Made by a program: the position numbers and the translations under genes. A DNA stretch of 64,000 nucleotides from Planctomycetaceae bacterium (lineage in GTDB: Bacteria > Planctomycetota > Planctomycetia > Planctomycetales > Planctomycetaceae). The notes below the pieces were generated by a model. That model searched no databases. It was not told where the DNA came from and saw only the letters and a list, made by a program, of their open reading frames with translations. Shown here piece by piece: positions 9,487-17,705 of this stretch; position 1 is the first letter of the stretch, and each line of letters opens with the position of its first letter. Location of the stretch: NCBI GenBank assembly GCA_024742875.1, contig JANSXP010000028.1, positions 1-64,000 on the forward strand. The letters run 5' to 3'.

Positions 9487-9577
9487 TCGGGCAGATTGTC
9501 ATTTTCGGACGGTCGCTGATTTGGTTACCATCGGGCGTTCGGTTTTGACGTTCCTGGTCTGCGAGGCGAGCCTGCTC

Positions 9578-11041
9578 ATGAGTGACAGTGACGGGGCATC
9601 ACGTCGACGGTTTCTGGCGACAGCCGGTGGCGGCATGGGGATGCTGGCCTGTGCGGCTTTGCATCAGTCGCAGGGAGGCACCACCATGGCGGCCAATGCC
9701 ATGGTTGCCAATAACATGGCGGCCAGCACGGTGGCTTCGTCACAGAGAGCGGCTGCCGAACTCTCGCACTTTGCCGCCCGAGCCAAACGTGTCATCTGGC
9801 TGTTCATGCACGGCGGGCCCAGTCATGTGGATCTGTTTGATCCCAAGCCAGCGCTGACCAGATACAGCGGCCAGCCACTGCCGGACAGTTTTGGCAACGT
9901 GATGACGCGGCGGAATGTGAAACGCAATCCGCTGCTGGCCCCTGTGCGCCGGTTTCGACCGCGGGGAGCATCGGGCCTGCCGATCAGCGACTTCCTGCCA
10001 CACATCGCACAGCACGCTGATGATCTGTGTGTGATTCGTTCGATGCACGGCGACAGCGTCAACCATCCGCAGTCGGTTTATCAGATGAACACCGGCAGCA
10101 TCCTGATGGGCAGCCCCAGCGTCGGCAGCTGGGTGGCTTACGGACTGGGAACCGAAAATCAGAATATGCCCGCCTTTGTGGTGCTGCCCGATCCGGGTGG
10201 TGGGCTGAAGGGCGGGCCGCCTGCCTGGGGCAGCGGCTATCTGCCCGGATCTTTCCAGGGCGTCACCATGCGGCCGGGCGCTTCGCCCATTCTGGATCTG
10301 CGACCGCAGCCCGGTGTTTCCTCCGCCCAGCAGCAGCGGGATCTATCACTGATTGATCGGCTCAATCGCCGTCACCTGCAGGCTCGCGATTTTGACGATC
10401 AACTGGCCGCGCGGGTTTCGGCCTATGAACTCGCCTTCCGCATGCAGGCGGAAGCGCCCGAACTGGTGGATATCAGCAAAGAGACGCCCGCCACCCGCCG
10501 GCTGTACGGCATTGATGACAAACAAACGCGGGAGTTTGGCGAGCGATGTCTGCTGGCCAGGCGGATGATTGAAAACGGCGTGCGATTTGTGCAGCTGTAT
10601 TCCGGTGATACCAACGGCTGGGACGCCCACAGTGATGTGGATAAGAATCACACGCAGTATTGTCAGCGGACGGATCTGCCGGTGGCCGGACTGCTGACGG
10701 ATTTAAAACAGCGGGGTTTGCTGGACGACACGCTGGTGATCTGGGGCGGAGAGTTTGGCCGCATGCCCATGAGTGAGCAGGGCACGGGCCGTGATCACAA
10801 CCCCTGGGGCTACAGTGTGTGTCTGGCTGGTGCCGGACTGCGGGGTGGTCGGGCGTATGGTGCGACGGACGAAATTGGACTGCGGGCCGTGGAAGACAAA
10901 GTGTCGGTAAATGACTTTCATGCCACGCTGCTCCATCTGCTGGGCATTGATCACAACGAACTGACCCACTTTCACAACGGTCTGGACAAACGTCTCACCG
11001 GCCCCGACGAAGCGCACATTGTTGAGGGGCTGCTGACATGA
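9578..11041 (+). CDS. DUF1501 (sulfatase-like) protein with Tat signal
   Basis: This encodes 487 residues from the ATG at 9578, which places a twin-arginine signal (SRRRFLATAGGG) at residues 8-19, the usual start of the family. The body matches DUF1501: FMHGGPSHVDLFDPKP near the N-terminus, SMHGDSVNHPQSVYQMNTG, WGGEFGRMP and GRDHNPWGYS, which resemble alkaline-phosphatase/sulfatase superfamily metal sites. The last part (FHATLLHLLGIDH) is also typical. Its reaction is unknown. In planctomycetes it is normally found next to a PSCyt2/PSD1 protein; here that partner starts inside the stop (ATGA overlap), so they are translated together. The protein is probably exported folded. Confidence 0.93.
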   Translation: MSDSDGASRRRFLATAGGGMGMLACAALHQSQGGTTMAANAMVANNMAASTVASSQRAAAELSHFAARAKRVIWLFMHGGPSHVDLFDPKPALTRYSGQPLPDSFGNVMTRRNVKRNPLLAPVRRFRPRGASGLPISDFLPHIAQHADDLCVIRSMHGDSVNHPQSVYQMNTGSILMGSPSVGSWVAYGLGTENQNMPAFVVLPDPGGGLKGGPPAWGSGYLPGSFQGVTMRPGASPILDLRPQPGVSSAQQQRDLSLIDRLNRRHLQARDFDDQLAARVSAYELAFRMQAEAPELVDISKETPATRRLYGIDDKQTREFGERCLLARRMIENGVRFVQLYSGDTNGWDAHSDVDKNHTQYCQRTDLPVAGLLTDLKQRGLLDDTLVIWGGEFGRMPMSEQGTGRDHNPWGYSVCLAGAGLRGGRAYGATDEIGLRAVEDKVSVNDFHATLLHLLGIDHNELTHFHNGLDKRLTGPDEAHIVEGLLT

Positions 11042-12933
11042 GGACCGCCCGCCCGCGACGGATCATGCTGCTTACGCTGTGGATTCTGATCTGTGCCACG
11101 CCAGCGCTGGCCGCAGACGATGAAGGGCACAGCGGCTACACAGAGACGCCGCTGGATCCGCACGACGCTGATCACTGGGCGTTCCAGCCGGTTGCCGACG
11201 TCGAAGTTCCCGCCGTGGACTCCGGGTGGTCTCGCACGCCCATTGATCATTTTGTGGAACACAGCCTTGCTGTCGATGGTCTGTCACCGCAAACTGCCGC
11301 TGATCGTCAGACCCTGATTCGGCGGCTGAGCTTTGATTTGACTGGCCTGCCTCCCACGCCGCACCAAATCAGCGAATTCGTGCAGGACTCGCGTTCCGAT
11401 GCCTGGACACGGCTGGTGGATCGCCTTCTGGCGTCGCCCCACTTTGGTGAACGGCAGGCGCAGCACTGGCTGGATCTGGCCCGCTTTGCGGAAACCGACG
11501 GCTTCGAACATGACAAGGTTCGCAGCGACGCCTGGCGTTATCGCGACTGGGTCATCGACGCGTTCAACGCGGACATGCCGTATGACGAATTTGTGCTGCG
11601 GCAACTGGCCGGCGACGAAGCGTTTCCCGGGGACGACTCGGCCCGCACAGCGACAGGGTTCTGCCTGTCGGGGCCCGACATGCCGGATATCAATCTGCTG
11701 TCCGAGCGGCGGCATTCCGTGCTGAACGAACTGACTTCGACCGTGGGCGAGGTCTTTCTGGGACTGCAGATCGGCTGTGCCCAGTGTCACGATCATAAGT
11801 ACGATCCCGTGTCTCAGGCCGACTTTTATCGGCTGCGGGCCGTCTTTGCGCCGGCCGTATCGCTGCAGAAAAACCGGTCGCTTACCACACTCCATGAGTC
11901 CTTCCCCTCTGCCGAACCTGCTCACCTGATGCTGCGAGGCGACTTTCGCCGGCCAGGCCCTGAGGTGACGCCGGATGTGCCGCGCGTGGTGTCGGCAGTC
12001 TCCAACCCGTTTGCTCCCGTTCGTTCGGATTCCACCGCCGGGCTGCGAACCGCGCTGGCAAAGTGGCTGACGTCAAAGCACAACCCGCTGACCGCGCGAG
12101 TGATTGTCAATCGCGTCTGGCAGTCGCATTTTGGAACCGGTCTGGTGGACACGCCCAGTGAGTTTGGGCTGATGGGATCAGAACCCTCCCACCCACAACT
12201 GCTGGACTGGTTAGCGCGGTCACTGATCAGCGACGGCTGGAGTCTGAAGCGACTGCATCGCCGCATCGTGCTTTCGGCCGTTTATCGGCAGCGAAGTCGG
12301 CTTGCGACTCTGGCCAGTGAAGAACAGCGCGCCGCATGGAAGCGATCTTTGCAGAGGGACCCGAATGCGTATGGGCTGTCGCGGTTTCCGCGCCGCCGGC
12401 TGGATGGCGAGGCGATTCGTGACGCCATGCTGCTGGCGTCCGGACGCATCAATCGGCAGGCCAAAGGACCGGGCGTGCGGCCTCCGCTGCCGGATGAGCT
12501 GATTAAGACTTTGCTGCGCAATCAGTGGAAGGTCACGGAAGATCGGCAGCAGCACGATCGTCGCAGCATCTATGTGTTCGCCCGCAGAAACCTGCGCTAT
12601 CCGATTTTCGAGGTGTTTGATCGTCCCAGCGCCAACGCCAGCTGTGCGGTGCGGGGAAGATCAACCACGGCGCCGCAGTCGCTGCACCTGCTCAATTCCC
12701 GCTTCTCGCTGCAGATGGCCGAGTCCCTTGCCAAACGTTTGGTGGCGGAGCAGGAAGAGCGGCCACAGCAGATTGCCGCTGCCTTCCGTCACTGTTTAGC
12801 GCGCGAGCCAAACGCGGATGAACGGAATGACGCGGAACGCTTTATCCAAAACAGCAGTGGGTCAGACGAAGAACGCCTGACCCACCTGTGTTTGTCACTG
12901 TTTAACTGCAACGAGTTTGTCTTCGTTGACTGA
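11038..12933 (+). CDS. PSCyt2 (DUF1549) and PSD1 (DUF1553) domain protein
   Basis: This encodes 631 residues starting at the ATG that overlaps the DUF1501 stop by 4 bp. The N-terminus (MLLTLWILICATPALAA after a basic lead) is a signal peptide. Residues ~65-265 are PSCyt2/DUF1549 (RRLSFDLTGLPPTP, HWLDLARFAETDGFEHD), including CAQCHDHKYDP, a CXXCH motif that could bind haem c. Residues ~335-600 are PSD1/DUF1553 (NPLTARVIVNRVWQSHFGTG, SLKRLHRRIVLSAVYRQ). At 631 residues it is shorter than many family members, which often carry an extra N-terminal PSCyt1 cytochrome domain. The function of these planctomycete-specific pairs is unknown; the CXXCH suggests electron transfer. It converges on msrA with 8 bp between stops. 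Confidence 0.93.
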   Translation: MRTARPRRIMLLTLWILICATPALAADDEGHSGYTETPLDPHDADHWAFQPVADVEVPAVDSGWSRTPIDHFVEHSLAVDGLSPQTAADRQTLIRRLSFDLTGLPPTPHQISEFVQDSRSDAWTRLVDRLLASPHFGERQAQHWLDLARFAETDGFEHDKVRSDAWRYRDWVIDAFNADMPYDEFVLRQLAGDEAFPGDDSARTATGFCLSGPDMPDINLLSERRHSVLNELTSTVGEVFLGLQIGCAQCHDHKYDPVSQADFYRLRAVFAPAVSLQKNRSLTTLHESFPSAEPAHLMLRGDFRRPGPEVTPDVPRVVSAVSNPFAPVRSDSTAGLRTALAKWLTSKHNPLTARVIVNRVWQSHFGTGLVDTPSEFGLMGSEPSHPQLLDWLARSLISDGWSLKRLHRRIVLSAVYRQRSRLATLASEEQRAAWKRSLQRDPNAYGLSRFPRRRLDGEAIRDAMLLASGRINRQAKGPGVRPPLPDELIKTLLRNQWKVTEDRQQHDRRSIYVFARRNLRYPIFEVFDRPSANASCAVRGRSTTAPQSLHLLNSRFSLQMAESLAKRLVAEQEERPQQIAAAFRHCLAREPNADERNDAERFIQNSSGSDEERLTHLCLSLFNCNEFVFVD

Positions 12934-12941
12934 CCTGCCGA

Positions 12942-13676
12942 TTACTCTTTTGCCGTTGCTTCCCGTTTGGGCAGCACCCAGCCTTTGCGGGGGAAGTGGC
13001 ACGTGTAGCCGTTGGGGATCCGTTGCAGATAATCCTGATGTTCGGGTTCGGCTTCCCAGAAGTCGCCCGCAGGTTCCACTTCGGTGACCACTTTGCCGGG
13101 CCACAGGCCGGAGGCATCCACGTCAGCGATGGTGTCCAGGGCGATTTGTTTTTGTTCGTCGCTGGTGAAGTAGATGGCCGATCGGTAGGCCATGCCGATG
13201 TCGTTGCCCTGACGATTTTTGGTGGTGGGATCGTGAATCTGGAAGAAGAATTCCAGCAGCGCTCGGTAGTCTGTTTTTGTTGGGTCGAAAATGATCTCGA
13301 TGCCTTCCGCGTGTGTGCCATGATTGCGGTAGGTGGCGTTGGGGACGTCACCGCCCGTGTAGCCCACACGGGTGGCCGTTACGCCTGGCAGCTTGCGAAT
13401 GAGTTCCTGCATGCCCCAAAAACAGCCCCCTGCAAGAATCGCTTTTTCAGTCATTGGTTTGTCTGCTTTCTGTGAGTCGGTACTGGCCGTCTGGTCGGCC
13501 GCTGAATCGGTCGTCGCCGGTTCGGTATCAGGAGTGCTGTCCGCTGCCGGCTCGCCGCTGGGGGCCGACGGTGGAGTGGGCGCTGCGGCCATGTCAGAGT
13601 CGACTGGCTGCAGGTTGCAGCCCAGCAGCAGGCTCGCAATAGCGAACTGGCAGATGATGGCGGAGAAATGTTTCAT
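12942..13676 (-). CDS. msrA: Peptide-methionine (S)-S-oxide reductase, lipoprotein form
   Basis: This encodes 244 residues from the ATG at 13676. The start gives a lipoprotein signal with lipobox LLGC (Cys20), followed by a ~50-residue Pro/Ala/Thr/Asp linker. The MsrA domain begins at ~75: catalytic GGCFWG with Cys85, [20 protein letters not shown], and [16 protein letters not shown]. MsrA reduces methionine-S-sulfoxide in oxidised proteins. The extra leader places this copy in the cell envelope, probably to repair periplasmic proteins. A further Cys in the C-terminal CHFPRKGW may act as resolving cysteine. An internal ATG ([10 protein letters not shown]) would make a cytoplasmic form but discards a well-formed signal. 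Confidence 0.95.
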   Translation of the reverse strand: MKHFSAIICQFAIASLLLGCNLQPVDSDMAAAPTPPSAPSGEPAADSTPDTEPATTDSAADQTASTDSQKADKPMTEKAILAGGCFWGMQELIRKLPGVTATRVGYTGGDVPNATYRNHGTHAEGIEIIFDPTKTDYRALLEFFFQIHDPTTKNRQGNDIGMAYRSAIYFTSDEQKQIALDTIADVDASGLWPGKVVTEVEPAGDFWEAEPEHQDYLQRIPNGYTCHFPRKGWVLPKREATAKE

Positions 13677-14176
13677 AGGAGACCTCGTTTCTGATCGCGT
13701 GATCGTCAGATTATTCACGTCTGTGAGCATTCGACCAGTCTGCTGTTTCGATTTTGGCCAGACGTCGATTGTTTCGCGGTTTCGGGGTGCAAAAGATTTG
13801 CCTCGTGCCGCACCTGACCGGGTGTCGGTCCGCCGGCAAATCGTCAGGCTTTTGCTGGGCAAGCCGCATCACGTGCAGGCGCTTCTGGCTGACAGAACCG
13901 CATCTTCCCGGTGGCAGGGTGGACGATTCGGGCGATCAGAAGCTTGCACAGATGCCGCTGATGAGGCAAGGTGATGTCAGGCAATACGGTTTGTCTGGCG
14001 GGCCTGCGACCCGCAGGCCGGCGACTCATCGACTGGCGACGCTGTCAGAACGTGCGAGTCGAACGGCCCTGACGGGGCTAACGGGGCTGGTCTGACGCGC
14101 TGTGGATCGGTCCTCTTACCCGGTCCGCCAGCAATAGCGATCTGTCTCACGGTCTCGTCTTTTCAGGAGCAATCAG
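13677..14176. other. 500-bp intergenic region between msrA and the WD40 kinase
   Basis: The region separates two divergent genes and should hold both promoters. It contains a perfect 8-bp hairpin, GGCCTGCG and CGCAGGCC around ACC (14001-14019), and a short direct repeat of ACGGGGCT near 14073-14090. The short open frames in it have random composition and no ribosome-binding site, so I see no gene. Confidence 0.5.
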
Positions 14177-14179
14177 ATT
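14165..14179 (+). promoter_or_regulatory. Ribosome-binding site and probable ATT start codon of the WD40 kinase
   Basis: AGGAG (14165-14169) is followed after 7 nt by ATT (14177-14179), in frame with the kinase. Between the in-frame stop at 14135 and residue 12 there is no ATG or GTG; the next usable codon is a TTG at 14210 without an AGGAG. Starting at the TTG would remove the conserved Trp of the N-terminal helix that this kinase shares with the one at 45192. Confidence 0.55.
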
Positions 14180-17100
14180 TCCGCATCCGAGCAACAGCAC
14201 TGGCAGCGATTGCAGGATCTGTTTGAACAGGTCGTGGAACTGCCCGCCGCAGAGCGTGCGTCTTTCCTTGAAAAAGAGTGCGACCATGCGCCCGAACTGC
14301 TGCGGGAGGTCAGTGAACTGCTGGCGTCTTACACCGACGGAAAGGACGAACTGGAAGAAAGTCCGGTGGCCGCTGCGATGTCGCAGGACAGCACCGCCAC
14401 GCTGCCGGTGGATGCCATCACTGGATATCAAATCGAGAGTGAGCTGAACCGAGGTGGTCAGGGGGTGGTGTACAAGGCCGTTCAGTTGAGTACCAAACGG
14501 GTTGTGGCGCTGAAAGTCATGCTGGGCGGGCCGTTTGCCGGGCCGGCCAATCGCCGTCGTTTTGAACGCGAGATTGAACTGATTGGCCGTCTGAAGCATC
14601 CTGGAATTGTCCCGGTCTTCGACAGCGGGATGGCGCACGATAAGCCCTATTTCGCGATGGAGTTTGTGAACGGTCAGCGTCTGAACGATTTTATCCGATC
14701 ACAGGATCCGGGGCTGCGGGACAAGCTGCGGCTGTTTGTCAAAATCTGCCGGGCGGTGGACTATGCGCATCAGAACCGTGTGATTCATCGAGACCTGAAG
14801 CCATCCAACATTCTTATTGACGAACTGAACCAGCCGCGGATTGTGGACTTTGGCCTGGCCAAATCGGGCGTCGACAAGTCCAGAAAGACGATCGTCATTT
14901 CCGTCACCGGTCAGATCATGGGCACGCCCCACTATATGAGCCCGGAACAGAGATCAGGGCGGGCCGACGACGTCGACATTCGCAGCGACGTGTATTCCCT
15001 GGGCGTGGTGCTGTTTGAAATCCTGACCGGATCGCTGCCCTATCAGACCGAGTCCACGATCACGGCCGGTCAGCCAGTCGACAGGATTGACCCCCGTCCG
15101 GTACGCTCTCTTGACGCTTCCATTGATGGCGAGGCGGGCACGATTGTGATGAAGGGCATCTCGGAGGAGAAGGATCGCCGGTATCACACGGCCGGCGCCT
15201 TTGCAGACGACATTGAGCGATACCTTGTCGGAGATCCCATTGAAGCAAAACGTGACAGCACGCTGTACGTGCTTCGTAAAGTTCTGCGGCGGCATTCGGT
15301 CGCGGCCTGTGTGGCGATTGTGTTTTTGCTGCTCGTGTTTTCTTCGTCAATTGCCGGCTGGTCGCTTTATCTGCGGGCCGAACGTGCGCGGGCAAAAGCC
15401 AGTGTGGCGTCTTCCAAGTTCGAAGCCCAGCGGGACGAAGCAGAAAGACTGCGGCAACGGGCCGACGGTCAGCTGTACAACGCGCAGATGAATCTGGCGG
15501 GAAACGGTCTTGCCGAATCCGGCGGGATTGAGCGGATCCGAGAGCTCACCGAGGACTGGATGCCGGCCGCAGGGGAAGTCGATCGTCGCTGCTGGGAGTG
15601 GTACTATCTGCAGTCCCGCTGCTACCTCGAACAGGACCGATTCGATCATGCCGAACCAGTCTATGTCTGTGCGTTCAGCCCGGACGGCCAGTGGATTGCC
15701 ACAGGTGACGGCATGGGGCAGCTGATTATCCGCAGGGCGCACGATCTGTCTTCGTATCGGATTGCCGGTCATCATCGGGCCCACATTCGCGGACTCGACT
15801 GGAGCAGCGACGGCAAATGGGTGGCTACATCTTCGCCGGACCGTCGGGTCAAAGTGACCGATCCGGTGACTGAACAGCGGGTGGCAGAATTTGAGTTTGA
15901 CGACCACGTCCTTGCGGTGGCCTGGCATCCGCTGCGGCCCATACTCGCGGCCGCTTCGGTGGGCGGCGTCGTTCGTATCTGGGATATCTCGGAGAATCGC
16001 AGACTGCTGGAGTTTGAAGCGGATGGAGGCGTGCAGACGCTGGACTGGTCGTCAGATGGACGCAGGCTGGCTTTGGGCACTCATCGCAACTGGGTTCAGG
16101 TGTGTCGCTGGAATGACGAAAAACTGGTGGAAGAGTCCCGAGTCCGCCATGAGCACGCCGTGTTTTGCGCCCGGTTTTCACCCGATGATTCCCGCCTTGC
16201 CGTGTGCGACACCTTCGGCACCGTGACCGTCTGGAAAAGGAAAGACAGTTGGGACAAGTGGGCTCAGCAATGGTCCCGCCAGTCGGGGCGGCCGGTCTGG
16301 TGCCTGGACTGGAGCGCCGATGGAAAGCGGTTGGCGACTGGCGGGGCTGATCGACTGATCCGGGTGCGAGATGTGCGGCAGGGAGATCTGGTCAGCCGTC
16401 TCGACGGGCACGCTGGTGCCGTCTGGTCGCTAAACTGGAGTTCGGACGGACAGTCGCTGGTTTCGGCGGCCTTCGACCAGACGGTCCGTACCTGGCCTGT
16501 GGGCGCCGGGATGTCCGATCGTGTGACTGTTGTCCAGCCGGTCAAACGGCCGCCGCTCAAGTCCGTCTCCTGGCATCCCACCAAACCACTGGTTGCTGTG
16601 GGCAGTCTTGCCTGGAAAGTGTTTTTGTTGAACGGAAACACGGGCGCGCTGGAATCGCAGATCCCGTCAGATTCGCAGACGGGAAAAGTCCGCTGGAATC
16701 ATCGTGGCGACCTGCTGGCCATGGGGCGAGAAAGCGAACTGGTGTTGTTTGATCCGGACCACTTGGATTCACCGCGAAGATTTGACAACGACGCGCTGTC
16801 GTCGCTTGATCCGTCATTCAGTCCGGACGGACGGCTGGTGGCAGTGCCCTGTCACGATCACAAAACGATCATTCGCAATGTGCAAACCGGCGAGGTGGTG
16901 CAGATCTTTCGCTTTGGCGCCATCCATTACTCCACGGACTGGCATCCTGACGGAGAGCGCCTGGCCATCGCGACGGGGACTGCCGCACTCATCCTGCACG
17001 TGCCATCGGGCAAAGTGATGCCCCTGGATGTGGGCGACGGACAGCAAGTGACGATTCGTTTTCACCATGAGGGCCGGTTGGTGGCGGTTGGCAGCGACAG

Positions 17101-17431
17101 CGGTCTGATCTCGATTTGTGACTGTGCCACAGGAGGGTCTGTCGGCAGCCTGAAAGACCATACCGGGCCCGCCCGGGGTCTCGCCTGGCATCCAACGGAA
17201 GACCGCCTCGCGTCTGCCAGCGCTGATACGACCGTTCGCATCTGGAACGTGAGTACTCGCACGCAGGTCCTGATTCTGAAAGGCCACGCGCAGGAGGTCA
17301 ATGCGGTTGCCTGGAGTCCGGATGGACGACAACTCGTTTCGGTCTCGCGCGACAGTCGCATCTGCTTCTGGGATGCTCGGCGGGGCTATCGGGATCAGGC
17401 CTCCAACGGGCAGGTCCCGCAGGCGGATTAG
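14177..17431 (+). CDS. Membrane Ser/Thr protein kinase with 14 WD40-type blades
   Basis: This encodes 1,084 residues if translation starts at the ATT at 14177 (1,073 from the TTG at 14210). The N-terminal ~60 residues (SEQQHWQRLQDLF, FLEKECDHAPELLREV) form a helical lead also present in the kinase at 45192. The kinase domain is at ~83-355: RGGQGVVY loop (the first loop Gly is Asn), ALKVML, VIHRDLKPSN, VDFGLAK and GTPHYMSPEQ. A membrane helix is at ~374-398, then a charged coiled-coil. From ~480 to the end I count fourteen blade motifs of the form V-x-x-(L/V)-x-W-(S/H)-x-D-G-(K/R), which fits two seven-bladed propellers, probably outside the membrane. The role is most likely signal sensing through the propellers. 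No sigma gene is directly upstream, unlike the other kinase pairs. The giant gene follows 274 bp later. Confidence 0.9.
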   Translation: MSASEQQHWQRLQDLFEQVVELPAAERASFLEKECDHAPELLREVSELLASYTDGKDELEESPVAAAMSQDSTATLPVDAITGYQIESELNRGGQGVVYKAVQLSTKRVVALKVMLGGPFAGPANRRRFEREIELIGRLKHPGIVPVFDSGMAHDKPYFAMEFVNGQRLNDFIRSQDPGLRDKLRLFVKICRAVDYAHQNRVIHRDLKPSNILIDELNQPRIVDFGLAKSGVDKSRKTIVISVTGQIMGTPHYMSPEQRSGRADDVDIRSDVYSLGVVLFEILTGSLPYQTESTITAGQPVDRIDPRPVRSLDASIDGEAGTIVMKGISEEKDRRYHTAGAFADDIERYLVGDPIEAKRDSTLYVLRKVLRRHSVAACVAIVFLLLVFSSSIAGWSLYLRAERARAKASVASSKFEAQRDEAERLRQRADGQLYNAQMNLAGNGLAESGGIERIRELTEDWMPAAGEVDRRCWEWYYLQSRCYLEQDRFDHAEPVYVCAFSPDGQWIATGDGMGQLIIRRAHDLSSYRIAGHHRAHIRGLDWSSDGKWVATSSPDRRVKVTDPVTEQRVAEFEFDDHVLAVAWHPLRPILAAASVGGVVRIWDISENRRLLEFEADGGVQTLDWSSDGRRLALGTHRNWVQVCRWNDEKLVEESRVRHEHAVFCARFSPDDSRLAVCDTFGTVTVWKRKDSWDKWAQQWSRQSGRPVWCLDWSADGKRLATGGADRLIRVRDVRQGDLVSRLDGHAGAVWSLNWSSDGQSLVSAAFDQTVRTWPVGAGMSDRVTVVQPVKRPPLKSVSWHPTKPLVAVGSLAWKVFLLNGNTGALESQIPSDSQTGKVRWNHRGDLLAMGRESELVLFDPDHLDSPRRFDNDALSSLDPSFSPDGRLVAVPCHDHKTIIRNVQTGEVVQIFRFGAIHYSTDWHPDGERLAIATGTAALILHVPSGKVMPLDVGDGQQVTIRFHHEGRLVAVGSDSGLISICDCATGGSVGSLKDHTGPARGLAWHPTEDRLASASADTTVRIWNVSTRTQVLILKGHAQEVNAVAWSPDGRQLVSVSRDSRICFWDARRGYRDQASNGQVPQAD

Positions 17432-17705
17432 GCCAGTCCGGGGGTGCGACGCCTGAGGGTGGGTGCGGTCCGTCAACAGCGTAGGTGGGTTGCAATCGAT
17501 CCGCGCGCCACACGCGCAATTCTCCTCGCGTTTGGGGGGGGGACGAATGGGCTTTCCGCTGTGGGGAACTGTTCAAAAATACAGAAATCCGTGAGCCGTT
17601 TTGCGACGGGGATCTGCATTGCAGGCAGCGCCCCGTCTTTTCAGCATGACCCCCTCACCGATGGGACGCCGATTTTGTTAGTCGCCCCACAGAACGGTGA
17701 ATTCC
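17432..17705 (+). promoter_or_regulatory. Leader of the giant gene with a nine-G tract and a possible ECF promoter
   Basis: Between the kinase stop and the giant gene there is a run of nine G (17534-17542) and then GGGGAACTGTTC (17563-17574). GGAAC is the classical -35 core of ECF sigma promoters; a possible -10 is TCCGT about 17 nt later (17588-17592). GGTGA lies 5 nt before the ATG at 17706. The G run and GGAACT are seen directly; their use as a promoter or a slippage switch is inference. Confidence 0.35.

Noticed and set aside
14073-14090. Short direct repeat ACGGGGCT considered as CRISPR or an insertion footprint
   Set aside because: There are only two copies, no spacers, no cas gene and no transposase or target duplication around it.
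13754-14095. Short open frames on both strands upstream of the WD40 kinase considered as small genes
   Set aside because: Arg/Pro/Ala-rich random composition, no ribosome-binding site, and several overlapping frames of similar length.
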